Notes: a model not told the origin generated them from the letters alone. A DNA stretch of 64,000 bases from Ottelia alismoides (GCA_037367405.1 JAZKJV010009782.1:124001-188000), one strand, 5' to 3'. Counted from the first letter of the stretch, positions 33,397 to 45,629 are shown. Numbers and translations: made by a program.

Positions 33397-33405
33397 TATA
33401 AAAGG
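33397..33405 (+). promoter_or_regulatory. Candidate TATA box, also Mutator target duplication
   Basis: TATAAAAGG lies about 430 bp upstream of the TMEM230-type start codon. A second copy sits at 33038-33046 on the far side of the element. Transcription from here would give a long 5' UTR, possibly with an intron (33571 GTAAGT to 33810 CTCTAG). AT-rich words near 33460-33500 are alternative core promoters. Confidence 0.4.
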
Positions 33406-33827
33406 ATGAACTTGGACTCGGGTTTAACCAACACGGTCCAACCGCTTACACTCAAATAAAAAATAAATATTAGAATGTTGGGACACCCCATCCATTAAAT
33501 ATTCCTTCATCTCTTTTCCTTTCCCAAATCGAACGGCAAACCCGATCTCCGAACCGCTCCGGTCACCAAGGTAAGTCTAAGAAACCCCTCACCGTTCGCA
33601 AAGCCCACCCTCCGATCCCCCTCTCCCGTAGCGCAAGAGCATAAACGCGAGTGACTATATCTCGATCCCGTCCACACGGACCACACCCCCCGTCCCTCCC
33701 CAAGCTCCGATTTACCCCCAACGCCACGCTACCTCTACCGCTCTCTTCCCTCCGCGACGACCACCTGAATCCCAAAACTACGAACGAGAGAGCTTCCAAT
33801 CCAACTCTAGGGTTTCAATCTTCTCAA

Positions 33828-34209
33828 ATGGCTTACGTCGATCACGCGTTCTCCATCTCCGATGAGGACATCATGATGGAGACCTCGTACGTGGTCCAGA
33901 ACAAGCCACCCATCAAGGAGATCGCGCTTGCCGTCTCCATGCTCGTCTTCGGCACCCTTGGCATCGTTCTCGGCATCATCATGGCTGCTAACAAGGTCGG
34001 GGGCGACCGGGCGCATGGTAGGGACCCTAAAGATCCAATCTTGCCGCGTTTTTTATTTGTTTCTGACGTGCCCGATTTGATTCCTAGGTATCTTCTTCGC
34101 GGTTCTGGGTGGGATGCTGTTCATACCGGGATTCTACTACACGAGGATCGCGTACTACGCCTACAAGGGGTATAAAGGCTTCTCCTTTGCTAACATACCG
34201 CCCGTTTAG
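33828..34209 (+). CDS. TMEM230-type (DUF872) transmembrane protein, two coding exons
   Basis: Exons 33828-34017 and 34088-34209 join to 103 codons. The 70-bp intron has GT at 34018 and AG at 34086-34087, and the split codon encodes Gly. The product begins MAYVDHAFSISDED, keeps the plant family signature NKPPIKEIALAV, has a first hydrophobic segment at about residues 31-53, the GGDRAHG turn, a second segment at about 64-85 (IFFAVLGGMLFIPGFYYT), and ends YKGFSFANIPPV. TMEM230/DUF872 proteins are small two-pass membrane proteins of endosomal and secretory vesicles in animals; the plant role is not settled. Length and ends match plant homologues, so the copy looks intact. The upstream Mutator insertion lies in its likely promoter. 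Confidence 0.93.
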
Positions 34210-36327
34210 GGTTCTCTCCGTGAAATTTGATTTTTTAATGGAGGGTCCTGTGTATAGATCTCGTGACGTCGTGTTTCGGATGGCGGCTCGTTTTCAATAT
34301 GTAGTTTGGTGAAATAATGAGCTGCTGTGTGTCTAGAACGGGATGATGTTTCGTTGTCCTGTGCAGTTATAAGGTCTTTAATGAAGCAAGTAGATTGATG
34401 ATAATATATGTAATGCTGATTGTTGTAAGTTGTTACTTAATTAGCATATCCGGCATAGTCTCGCTAAAGGTTAAAAGTGAGCATCGCGAGATTGGAGTGC
34501 ATGTATCACACCTTGAACAAGCTTGCTTGTGAGCTCTTTTATCGCAATGCTTCTAGCCACTGAACGATGCTTCTCTCATCTCCATCCGTCGAGCTCTATC
34601 AAGCCTGACTTGTAGTGGTCATTTATCAGTGGATGGTTCTTTTGTGATCGAACGATGTCAATCAATTTACTTAGATAGTTATGTAAAACATCTAATGAAT
34701 TACGTCTTTAGTAGTTTGTATTTAGCGAGAAGTCTATTTCCTGCACATTATCAGGCCATAATTTATTCATAACCCTTTCAAGGGAGAACCTTTTTGCTCC
34801 GCACTTGCCATCTTGAATATCTATCGAGACGCAAGACCCATGGGCCGAAGAGAAGGATAAACTTGTTATGCCCTAAAAAAGGTTGGAGTTCTGATCGAGA
34901 GATCTCGCGTGTAAAGCCAAAACTTGGAGATTTACTGGAATTGGATCCGATTTGATCTGCGAGATTATCTGATCCAGCATAATTGCTTTTGGCTTTGATC
35001 ATCTAGAAAGTCATAAGAGTTTCTTCATGGCAACTTCGGAGTCGACAAATTTCCTATACCTAACTCGTGGACCATCCGATCCAGTCAAGACACCTGACAT
35101 CATGTTGGTGATTCGCCAACCATCTAAGTCGGATACTCCTGCACTTATCACACAATAAAGGAAACCTAAGGGATCCTTTGAATTCTTAGTGGGAATGGTT
35201 CCACGGACTTTGCTTTGTCTTGGTTCAATAGCAATATTGATGCCCATGTCAAACTCTGTTTTTTCCATAAATCTAATGAAAAGCTCAATTACACTCACCT
35301 GACTTGGGTGTTGGGTCAATGTTTAGTTAGATGAACCATCTAGCTTGAGCTTGCAACTGTTTCAGATGAAGTGCACCGGCTATGGAGGATAAACAAGGGG
35401 CTTCCACCTTCAATTGTAGTTCATCCACAGCCTTCATTGTCATGTAAACACTTTTTTTTTTGAAAAAGATCATGTACACATATTTTCTACTGACCATCTT
35501 ATGTTTCTAGGCTTTTAGAATGTCCACAGTTTGGAGAAGCCATCTTTACAAGCCCTTTTAGAACCTCCAAAGAAGCCATGTTCACCAAGGCACTGTGAGA
35601 TACCTTGAGGCATCCTCATCTTATAATATGCCAAATGCTAATGAGGCTTGGAGGAGGTAGAGCTACTTCCTCAGATGCATAGTTTGCAATCACAAACTTG
35701 ACTATTGACATTGTGTTTCCTATCTTGTTGTGTTTTATTTGCTTGCCTTTCGTGATATGTGGCACAGGGAAGCCCTTTGTGTCTTGGAATCACCACCATC
35801 AGTTGGTAATGCACAGTAGCACATGACCTGTGTGTTTTGATTCCCCCAGTTGGGCTAGAAGGTTCTCATCACTGTCATCTTCAAGCTATCATGGGAAGTA
35901 CTTGCTCCAATCTCTGCGTCCGGAAGGATCCTAGCTTCGATGACTGCTATATTCGTCCAAAATCCAGTGACTACATCGACATTTTGACAGTTTCTTGTCC
36001 AGTGTCTATCCTCACAGGGGAGTGGTCTCCATGGTTATCAAAATCATGCATTATGACATTGTGGGAGCCCCAAACCTCAATATGCTTGATTATATTTGTC
36101 ATAGAACTGAGTGCTTTCAAGCCTGTTCTTCTTATTGACCGTTCTCTTTTCACACTTCAGTCGATTGTTGCTTGTTGCATAGATTCAAAGATTTAATGCA
36201 AATGTTTTTGAAAGCCCTTATTTCGTTGATGAATAATATTTTTTCACCTCATAAGTAGAGTTCTGAGACACATTAACTTGGTCCACATGCTTTCCTCAAA
36301 TGCAATAATGAAGTCTGCTCAAGTGGA
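34210..36327. other. 3' flank of TMEM230-type gene and intergenic sequence
   Basis: The first 200 bp are the likely 3' UTR (GAAATAATGA near 34311 is a possible poly(A) signal). Beyond that I recognise no gene. Minus-strand frames of 102 codons (35319-35011) and 74 codons (35002-34778) have no motif I know and no support as genes. A poly-T tract is at 35450-35460. Confidence 0.5.
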
Positions 36328-37260
36328 TTGCTCGAGTATGGGGAGTTTGCAGCAGCCTGGTTTGCATCGTTATCCTCAAGATCTATGGGGCTAGTTCTTC
36401 TTGTCGTAATCCTGGGGAGTTGGGTTTGGCATCGCCCAACTTATGGAATCCGACCTTTCTTGAGACCGATTGTGGGAGACGTCATGGGTTTCAGATTTTG
36501 GGCAGATGATTGGTCTGAAGGTGGTGTTTTGGGTCTGCGACTCTACGAACCCAGAGGCGACTGTTGCAGAGGTTTGAATTGGGCAATCTTTCTTCCCCTC
36601 ATTTGGATCTGAGCTATCTGATCAAAGGGTGGGGAAGCTGGTGATGATGTTGGCGGATCTAGAGAACGTGTCCGGTCCCACTGAAGGCAAAGATTGCGGG
36701 TGTTGGCAGTCGCTTTGAAGGAATCTCAGATCTACGACTTGGGTGGCTGTGAGGAGGACTGCATAAGAATTTGGAATTAGAAGGTTCCAACTCGTGTGAA
36801 GATCTTCTCGTGGTTCTGCAGAAGGGGCATATTGCCTACTGGGGATCGGTTTGCGTGGTTCTTCGAGAATGCCAACCCTACTTGTTCGAGATGTCATGAG
36901 GAGGTGGAGGACGCGGACCATTTATTCTTCAAATGCAGGAGCTCCGTTGATGCTTGGTCCATTCTTGGGAATTAGGATGTTCGGTGTGACGATATGGTGG
37001 GTTTCTAGGTATCCATTGGGGAACAATGGAGATGCACAGTAAGGGAGCGTGTTGTGTGCTTGACGCTTCTTTGGGCAATTTGGTAGGCCAGGAACGATGT
37101 TGTTTTCCGCAGGGATAGATTTTTTGGAGAGAATGTAGTGGTGCATGCTTAGGCGCTCGCTGATGGATGTGATGTAATTTTTGTATCCTCTTTTCGCATG
37201 ATACATGCATGTAATCTTAATTAAAAGGTGATCAATGATGAAGTTTTTGGGCACACACCT
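36328..37260 (+). pseudogene. 3' fragment of an L1-type LINE, RT C-terminal and zf-RVT region
   Basis: Translated pieces in several frames match the end of plant L1 ORF2. GDVMGFRFWADDW (about 36475-36515) is the post-RT segment. VPTRVKIFSWFCRRGILPTGDR (seen as VPTRVKIFSWF and GILPTGDRFAWF) leads to the zinc motif CSRCHEEVEDADHLFFKC (about 36885-36940), then LLWAIW*ARNDVVFR (about 37062-37105). Frameshifts and stops break the frame. The RT catalytic part is absent. It ends near a CTTTTAATT-rich stretch, without a clear poly(A). Confidence 0.75.
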
Positions 37261-38679
37261 ATACGGTGACGATCCCTTTTCCTTTCAAAAAATACATGAG
37301 ATCAATGCCACCTACCAATAGATCAAATTGATTAATATTTTTATACTTTTTAATCAAATTTATTGTGCAAGAAAAATTCCTCACCGTAATTTCTGCGGTC
37401 AATTAGTTCATTTAATACTATAGACGACCATTAGCCTTTAGTGGTCATTCTTTGGCTTTAAAGAGATATATTTCCTTAATAGATAACCATGCTTCACTAT
37501 TCGTCAAATCTTGTGTTACTGACACGAGCATTTTGATGTCAAAAATCTTCAACTAGTTGAAACCATTTTCTTCCAGCTTTTTACTTTGTTCGGAGCCAAT
37601 GAGTGTCAATATTCTTTTAGTCTGCTTTTTCTTAAATTAGAGATTGTGGATTCATCCCATTGAGATGTGAAGCAATGGCTTCCCACCTTTGTCTCTGCAT
37701 TAGTTATTACTTATTCAACGAAGCAGGTCTTGGAACAATGTATAGTTTATGTAAGTTTCGTATGTCAAGACTTTTTTTCCTAGTCCTAGTTATGCAGTAA
37801 ATTTGTGCCTTCTCTGTAGAGATGGACTTTTTTAACAACTTATTGTTACATTTGGACTGGACGGAGGATTTGCCTGTTGGGAGTTATGAATGTTAAGTTT
37901 CTATTCCAATATATCGTCTCTGTATTTTCTGTCACATCTTGTTGTGAAACATTTAACTGTGTTGTGAATTACTTAATTCTTACCTTCCACATTTGGTGTG
38001 ATGAGCTGAATGCCAATTTCTACAACTTTGTTTTGTGAGTAAGATGCTTAATTGCAAATTCTGCGGTAAGTGATAATATCTAAATATGGTAATATGGTAT
38101 AAGACTTGTTTATGGTGACATTCGGATAGAATGCCTTCCAATGAAGACCTCAATGTTATTTCCTAGTAGAGAGACTATTGGTACGCTGAATCTCAATTTC
38201 TACAGCTTTGTTTTGTGAGTTAGATGCTTAAATTGGAACCTTTGGTCAATTGAAATGTCTTAATATGGCGGAAGACTTTTGTATGATGATATTTGGATGG
38301 ACGCCTTCTAATGGAGACCTCAAGCTTATTTCTTAAAAGAGAGACTATTGCTGCACTGGCAGAAAAGATGTATAGATAATATCATAATAAATGTTTGGAT
38401 GCCTCTGGTAACAATAATTTTGCTTGATTTTTGCTGGTGAAGATTACCCCGTTGAAATGGAAAACGATATTTTTTTAGTTTGGCTATTATTGGTGAAGAT
38501 TAGTGATTATGTTGCATCATCAAAATTTAATTGGAAACATGTTTATTGCTAAGTTTATTGTTACTGTGAGATGAAATAAGCATAAAAATGACAACCATAT
38601 ATTATTGACTACGTATTTCTAAGGTGTATGCAAAAAAATGAATAAATTACATAAAGACCCCCGAGTTTAGGGTATATAT
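37261..38679. other. Intergenic, no gene seen; 180-bp tandem duplication
   Basis: AT-rich sequence without recognised genes. The one visible structure is a two-unit duplication, about 38003-38182 and 38183-38351. It shares CAATTTCTACA...CTTTGTTTTGTGAGT, AATATGG, AAGACTT and GAGACTATTG in the same order, at roughly 80% similarity by eye. Confidence 0.6.
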
Positions 38680-38688
38680 TAACAATAA

Positions 38689-39629
38689 GGGAGTTTTACT
38701 CGACATACCTTATAATCTTTGTCAATTACCTCCACGACCTTTGAAACAACTTAATTCCCCCTCGACCCCGTAAACTTGCTCCGTCTTACCCCACAACCCC
38801 TATCGTTAATTTAAGGATTCTTGGGTTAACTTGTTTGGGTTAATCAAACTACAACAGATCCAATGGTAGGATTTTCCTCTATCGCTCCTTCCTTCTTCTC
38901 TCCTCCTTCTTCCTCTTCCTTTCCCTTTCGACGGTGGAGCACGAGGAGGGGCCGCTGGAGCGCCTCGGAGTCTCTGCAGCCCACGAAGAACTCCTGTGCA
39001 GCTCCCCATGGATGGCGCATGGAGATAGATCGAGGTCGGGGCGACATAGGGGAAGCTTGGACGGGGCTGAGGCTGAGGGGTGAGGGGGATCTGGGCGAAG
39101 GTCGGTGGTAGGGGGATGTGGGTCAGGGAGGAGGCCTGGGAGGGGCAGAGGCGGAGTGGGTGAGGGCATTGAGGGGTGAGGTGGATCTGGGCAGAGGTCG
39201 GTGGGAGGAGGCCTGGGCGGGAGGTAGAGGTGGTGAGGGGTGGTCTGGGTCGAGGTCGATGGGAGGGGAGGTCAGGGGAGGGGAGGTCAGGGGAGGGGAG
39301 GTCGGGTGGTGGGGAGGTCAGGGGAGGGGAGGTCGGGCGGAGGCGAGATCAGGGGAGGGGATGTCGGACGGTGGGGAGGTCAGGGGAGGGGAGGAGGCCT
39401 GGAGGCGTGAGGGAGAAGGGATGACATTTTTGTAATTTTGAGAAACAAACTAAATATTATTGAAAAGAAATTCACGGATTCCAGTTAGTATTAACAACCA
39501 AATGGATGGGGGTTAACCACATGGTCTGTAGGATAAGGATTAACAAGTTTATGGGGTCGAGGGGGGAATTAGGTTGTTTCAACGTAGAGGTAATTGACAA
39601 AGATTTAAAGTCTGCCGGGTAAAAATCCC
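38689..39629. mobile_element. Pack-MULE-like element 1 (941 bp)
   Basis: Long terminal inverted repeats of about 115 bp (left GGGAGTTTTACTCGACATACC, right inverted GGGATTTTTACCCGGCAGAC) share the inner string CAATTACCTC and the CGACCCC...AAACTTG segment. Flanking 9-bp repeats TAACAATAA (38680-38688) and TAACAACAA (39630-39638) differ at one base. The interior (38870-39425) is very GC-rich and unlike the AT-rich surroundings. It starts with a CT-rich leader-like stretch and then a GAG-rich stretch, as if the 5' end of a GC-rich gene had been captured; I could not identify the donor. Confidence 0.82.
39236..39400 (+). repeat. G-rich minisatellite inside Pack-MULE-like element 1
   Basis: The word GGGGAGGTCAG or GGGGAGGTCGG recurs about ten times with short insertions. 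Many runs of four Gs lie close together, giving G-quadruplex potential on the plus strand. Confidence 0.8.
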
Positions 39630-39638
39630 TAACAACAA

Positions 39639-41130
39639 TCCTCATGAAAATGTGACATTTTGGTTCTAACATTCAATACAATAGCACTTTTAAAAAATTA
39701 TATTTTGAATTTAAATAACAAGACCAATCTTCAGGATATTGTCTATGCAAATGTTTTGATAAACAGTGTCTGATAAGCCATATGCTACTATTATTAGTGA
39801 TATCAAAGATTAGGCAATCCAAGGTGTTAGGGCATTCAAAATGCTCGAGGCAGGCCGGGAAAAGGAAGGGGCTGGGTACACACAACACACACCCACACAC
39901 CTTTGCAACAACCCACCCGCATGTTCGCATGCACCCATCCACACACAGAGACAAAACACACACACACCAAGACAATCAAAATTTATTAAGCAGCCCATTT
40001 CAACAATATTTGTGTACATGTGTGATGTAAGTTTGTCTAATGTTTGTATGTGTATATGTGCATACATAACTGTGTTTCAATTCTACTTAGAACTACTATA
40101 TATCTAACTTATAAACCTAAAAATTGATACAAACAAAAAAAAGCACACAATCTGGCAGCCTAGACGAGCGTCACCTTTCGCAACATGGAGGTATGCCATA
40201 TATACAATTATGATGATGATAATTGGTAAGGCCAGTTTTGTAATTTAAATATATTGTGGTTAATAAATTGGTATCTCGAAGCATATCAGGTACTAAGGTG
40301 TTGGATCCTTTTCGATAGACCCCATATTTTGTTGGGAGATGATATGATATATTGTAAGGCCAGTTTGTAATTTAAATATATTGTGGTTAATAAATTGGTA
40401 TCTTGAAGCGTCAGGTATTAAGGTGTTGGATCCTTTTCGATAGACCCCAGATTTTGGCACATTATATGTAATTTACTCTAAAATATTTAGGAATCTTTAG
40501 AGCATATATGTTCTTGAGGAGTGGAATACCACAGCCCAAACCCCTGTCCTTTGCTGAATGCACCTTATGGAGTGCCTTTCTTTACAAGAATGATGGACCA
40601 CTGTGCATGTGCTTCCACTACAGCCTACAGGGCACTCAATAAATTTTCTTATTTATTTGACTGTCGTTTGAGTATACTTAGTAGAAATTTGAGATAGATT
40701 TCAACAGTAATTGTTTGTTGGGTATCTTGTAATGGAAGCATAGCTATTTCAAGGGAATGGAATGTGTGGCAGTTGCTATGCTGCAGAATAGTGTTATATT
40801 AACGGTTGATCATTCAGATGATGCTCCAACTATTTTTGGAAGTGTAATCGTGTTTGTTAGTCTCTCAGGGCTAATGTATAAAGTGGCTTGCCAAATTAGG
40901 GGGAAAAGGGCAAATACTGGGAATGGTTTATAGAGTGTGCTAAAAAATTGTCACTGCATTGGGCTTCAGGACTGAATGTGTGTACATGTTAAGTTAAGCT
41001 AGCCATTTCCAGTCTCTGGGGCATGTGGATGGTTGGACCATTCCAAGAGTTCATGTATGGTTGTACTTATCATATTTTGGAATTTTTGAGCCATGTTTGA
41101 TTTTGTATGAGTTTTTGCTATATTAGTTGT
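39639..41130. other. Intergenic, no gene seen; CA-rich tract and tandem duplication
   Basis: Contains a CACA-rich tract (39885-39970), which creates spurious open frames on both strands. A two-unit tandem duplication of period 128 bp lies at 40226-40353 and 40354-40450 (shared GTAAGGCCAGTTTTGTAATTT and TGTTGGATCCTTTTCGATAG). I see no supported gene. Confidence 0.6.
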
Positions 41131-41132
41131 AC

Positions 41133-41345
41133 TCACTTTAATGGTCTGGTGGTAGTGCACGGTGCCTACCACCCAAAAGACCATGGTTCGAATCCCTCCT
41201 TGTGGGGGTTGTGTTAGGTAGCCGATAGCCGGCGTAAAAATAGTCGGATCTTTCAACATGGATTTGAGCAAGAATCCATGTAGCCGACCCTACTTATGGT
41301 GGGAGAAGTCTTCGCCATTTTTCTAATAGTCATGTTGGTTGTTCT
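41133..41345 (+). mobile_element. tRNA-derived SINE, Au-type
   Basis: Starts with a pol III promoter: box A-like TGGTCTGGTGGTAGTGC at 41142, and a perfect box B, GGTTCGAATCC, at about 41185. About 90 bp later comes GTAGCCGACCCTACTTATGG, which resembles the 3' region of plant Au SINEs (CCGACCCCACTTAGTGGG). The end has a short T-rich tail and TTGGTTGTTC. It cannot be a functional tRNA, because there is no acceptor stem pairing. The exact ends are uncertain. Confidence 0.7.
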
Positions 41346-43932
41346 GGGGTTTTTGCACCGAAATCTTCTGAGATCATGTTGCAGCTTTTAATCTCAGTCT
41401 ATCCGAAGTCCTAGCAGGGCATTGATTTTTTTGTGAGTAAACTATTTGGTTTGTTAGACAACCCTACTTGGTTGTGGGAAACTCGCCCGAGCAGGTGAAA
41501 ATGTTTACTGTAGAACGTATAATGGAAGACAGTGAATAGTGATGCTACCATGGGCTCTATGCTTGTTTTTGGGAAAATATTTCTAGCCATTCGGTGCAAT
41601 CTAGCACTTGACGGCCAGTCCTGGTAACTACTCGTAGCAACACCTAATAAGTGTGCATTACCACATTACTTGTGGCTTGACTGTCACATGTTCAACTTGA
41701 ACATTACAATTTTGTTAATGAGAATTCGTTGATGGTTGGGTGGCTCATGCCCGATTGATAGATTTCTAGGAAGTAGTTGTCCTGACCTTACAGTGAACTT
41801 GCAACTGATTCTTTTGTGAATTCGGACAGGGGCTCTAAAGTAGGTGAAACCTAGAATTTCTCACCTTTTTTGCTAAAATTTGCCTGAGCATATTGTATTT
41901 GTGTTTCATAGCTTCTGCTCTAGTACGCTTGTCATTCTTTGTGTTTGGTTTTTGTTGGATATCTTGGTCTGCATTCATCCAACCATTGCATTAGCGTAAA
42001 AAAGTTTGCACTGGCCATTTTTCTTGCTAATGGCTTTTGCTCGTCCTGGGCAGTACTCCTGCTGTGGGGGAGGGGGAAGGTTACTTCGGCAGCTTTATCT
42101 TGCATTTTTTAACTCTCAAGTAGTAGCAGTTAATATGTGAAGGTGTTATTTGTGGTTTCAATTTAGATACTTCAATTAAGGAAACCGGCATTCCTACTAT
42201 TTCCCCCAGCTGATATTATGTGTGAATATTACTTACGTAGTGACTCAAGTTATCTGCATGCATATCTATGTTGCTTGTGTTATTAGTGTTGTGTACAAGC
42301 ATGACATCATCAACTGGAATCGCTGAATGTAGCAGAAGATCCATCATCCACTTTCTGATGGTCCTGGTGAAGGGTGGATGCCATCTTGTTAAAGCCTGAC
42401 TGCATTTATACCTTTGCTGTTAGTTTACAGCTATGTTAATGGTGTTGTAATGGATTGGGATTGATCATCACTGATCGAGCCAAATCTGGCTGACATCACA
42501 GGCCAAATAACCTGTATGGGTTTGGAAACCAGGTCGGTTTGGCTGTAATTAATCAGACTTTTCTAATCATCAATTCTTTTTTAACCTCCGTCCCCTGCAA
42601 TCTGATCTTACGGAGGTGGGTTTTGCATTGTGTGCCTGGAAAGCGGTGGGGGAAGGCGGCATCCACCTGAGGACCTGAGGTTCTTCTGCAGATAATAGGC
42701 GAGGCCAAAAAATTGTGCAATGATTGGGAAGATAGCGCAGATGAAAATGAGGCATCGCTGCGGTGGACTGGGCTGAATCTTTCTTGTAAGGTATGTCTGA
42801 TATAGCAGATCTGAGCAGGGGATCGAGAGACAATTATAGGAATAAAATTCTTGTGTTTTCCTGGTTTTAAGCAACGGATTTAGGCCAAAATGGAGGTTGT
42901 GGATCTCTTCGTATGATCCGCGCACAGGGAAGGTACTTCGGAGGGTAATGCCTTGAACATGGGTCCAAACACTACTGAAGGTGGCTAATTGCTGAATAGA
43001 GCGCACAGAGTTCTTTTCCTATTGCTTAGTGTGTCAGTGCCTTGTGTTAAGACCCAGCAAACCAAGCTGCCCCCTTGTGCTCTTACAGTGTCATTTGAGC
43101 ACGGCTGATACACATTAGAGCGATTCGATGGACTCCATGACTCTATCCATGCAGATGTTTATGGACCCTGTGATTACTTGAATATGATGCTTATTTTCCA
43201 GCTGCTTTCCCCCTGCTTCACAAGGAACCCAAATCTTAGCTGTGACCCCCCCCCCCCCCCCTGAAAATCTTAACTATCTAGCGATAAGACGAGTTGGCGA
43301 CGCAATCACTGAGCGAAACTTAAACTCGGCCCGCATAAATGCAGGGTGTCTGCAGGTGGAGATGCAACAATTGCTCGCAGTCATGGAATGCAACACCCTC
43401 TGGAAGGTGGGGAACACAATCTGCATGTCAACGTGGATAATACTCTGCGACCTTTTTATCTAAATTGACAGCTTCTTACACCAAGAATGGCATTCATCTC
43501 CTCATCATCCTAGTGTCAGTAGTCAGTACTGGCTTGTTCATGTGATTTAATTTGGGGTAGTGCACCTGCAATTTTTTACTATATATTGTTCTCCCATTGT
43601 AACACTGACAATTTGAACCATGATCTTGTGGATGCAAGAATCATGTTCACCGAATGAATTACGGATTGTGAGTTTCGGTCTCGCTGACATCTCATACTCA
43701 ATATCAGCTGATTATTTTTTTAAATTGTTTCGCGTATCTTGATTGCTTGGATGTTACATAAATATTGTCTTCCACAACGATCCTTAGGCATGAAGTACTC
43801 GTCGCCTTCCTTTGGACTAGCTACACTTGCCCTGCAAGTCTTTAATTATAGCCTAAGATTCCCTTGAAGTGACTCTTTAGTTCATTGTAGTATATGAGCT
43901 ATGATTTAAAGACTTGTAGTTACCATAACTAT
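41346..43932. other. Intergenic with one candidate exon and a poly-C run
   Basis: No recognised gene. A 16-base run of C lies at 43246-43261. A candidate internal exon at 42692-42790 is listed separately. The minus-strand frame of 132 codons (43006-42608) has no features of a known protein and overlaps the candidate exon. Confidence 0.45.
42692..42790 (+). CDS. Candidate orphan exon, unidentified
   Basis: Ninety-nine bases are bounded by a good acceptor (TTCTTCTGCAG) and a strong donor (AAG|GTATGT). They are open in the phase that preserves 33 codons, with a polar, coding-like composition (GEAKKLCNDWEDSADENEAS, then a further 13 residues). I do not recognise the product and found no convincing partner exons. 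It may be a relic of a captured or decayed gene, or chance. Confidence 0.2.
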
Positions 43933-43941
43933 TATGTAATA

Positions 43942-45227
43942 GGGATTTTTACCTGGCAGATCCTATAATCTTTTTAAATTACCTCTACGACCTTTGAAAC
44001 ATCGATATTCCTCCCTCAACCCCGTAAACTTGTTCCGTCTTACCCCACAGACCATGCCGTTAGTTGTACTTTTACTTAAGTCAATAGGGTGGGTTAACCT
44101 AACCAGAGGTGAAAACTAACGGTGGATCTTCCACATCCTAGTTATTGCAATTATTAGAAGCTTTGGGGGCATGATGTAAATTTATCCTAAAAAAATAAAA
44201 TAAACTTTACGCATGGGGTTTCTTCGTTCTTTCTCTCCTTGCCCTAAATCGAAGGGCACCGCCCCTTCTTCTTCGTTCCCAAGCAAGGGGCATAGGGGGG
44301 CGCCAACGCTGGATGATCGACGGAGGGCCTCGCGGTGGAAGGTGCGAGCAACAATGATGGGAGGCAGTGGTGGTATGCTCCAGGAACGACGATGGGATCT
44401 GGAAGGCGGAGGTACTCCTCTAGGAAGTTGGTCGATACGACAGCAACGGTGTTGCTTCAGGCTGGGCGGTGCGGCTCCAAACGATTCGCATTCACAAGTA
44501 AATGTTGAAATAAGACGTCGGAAGCTTGGGTAGACTCACCTTCCAAACATGCATGGATCGGCCTGGGATCCTAAACATAGCCTCCAATAATTGAAGTGGA
44601 TTGTGTGACGTGCTTTGTAATCAAATCTACCTCTTCATAGGTGTCCCGCAATTATATCAGTGGAAAGCAAGGTAGAAACGTAGAGAAAAGAACTCTGCAG
44701 ATATCGTCGGTCTGCCACTTGAACAATGTAGAATAAAACACAATCAGACTTGCTTGCAATATTGTCTCCTTAGTGCTGATATTTTGGATCCTGGTGCGGC
44801 TCCAGACGACTCACGATGGTCACGGCGGATGAAGGGGGCGACACACGTGCCCCTGATTGGTGAGATTTGGATGGGACGCGATGGACAGTTGGGCGATCAG
44901 TGGGAGAGAAGAGCAACAGAGACTGAGGTGGGGGAGGAGGGGAGCTGGGGTGATGTCAACTGTGTTAACAAAATATCGTTTATTTTATTTTTTGGTTGAT
45001 GTCAGCATCTCAATGGCATCTTTGGTAAATTTCTTAAACAGAGAGGGTTATATGGACCTCATTTTAACGGAGTACGTTTAACTTTAACGGGTAAATGGAT
45101 GGGAGTTAACCACAGGGTTTGTGGAGTAAGGGTTAGTAAGTTTACAGGGTCGCGGGAGGAATATCGATGTTTCAAAGGTCGTAGAGGTAATTTAAAAAGA
45201 TTATAGGGTCTGTCGGGTAAAAATCCC
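43942..45227. mobile_element. Pack-MULE-like element 2 (1286 bp)
   Basis: Terminal inverted repeats of about 130 bp belong to the same family as elements 1 and 3 (left GGGATTTTTACCTGGCAGATC, given as GGGATTTTTACC and GGCAGATC; right ends CGGGTAAAAATCCC). A perfect 9-bp target duplication, TATGTAATA, occurs at 43933-43941 and 45228-45236. The interior has a GC-rich block at 44212-44530, open for 106 codons in one plus frame starting MGFLRSFSPCP, and a second GC-rich block at 44800-44960. These look like captured gene pieces with an intron-like AT-rich stretch between them. The donor is unidentified and there is no transposase. Confidence 0.88.
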
Positions 45228-45367
45228 TATGTAATAATACTTACATAATAGTATTATTTCAAGTAAAAAGTTAAAAACGGCAAGGTCATGCAACCCAAGT
45301 TTAAGCACACATGCCAACTTCAGGTAAGCACATACATACACACACACACACAAACACACATATATAT

Positions 45368-45629
45368 AGGGAAAAATGTGTATGCTCCCTAGGGGGAGTT
45401 AACTTAGCTCTCCCTGCCTCATTTTTCACGTATTTTTTTTATTTTTTTTGAAAATAAAAATCGTATAAATTCATTGTTAAATCCTTATATTATATCATTA
45501 AAATTTCATATGAAACAGAGACTCCTACGGCCTCCATCCAGATGGGACCGATTTAAAAAATCCTGTGACCGTTAAAAAATGACTGTTTGGAAGCTAAGTT
45601 AGCTCCCCTTAGGAGGCAGTCCCATTTAT

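Noticed and set aside
35011..35319. 102-codon minus-strand frame as a gene
   Set aside because: No recognisable motif, no splice or promoter context, and it sits in TE-rich intergenic DNA.
39841..40107. Overlapping frames on both strands near a CACA tract
   Set aside because: Low-complexity dinucleotide repeats suppress stops in several frames at once.
41141..41215. tRNA-like sequence with a perfect box B
   Set aside because: No acceptor stem or anticodon arm pairs, and the downstream part resembles a plant SINE 3' region, so it is called a SINE.
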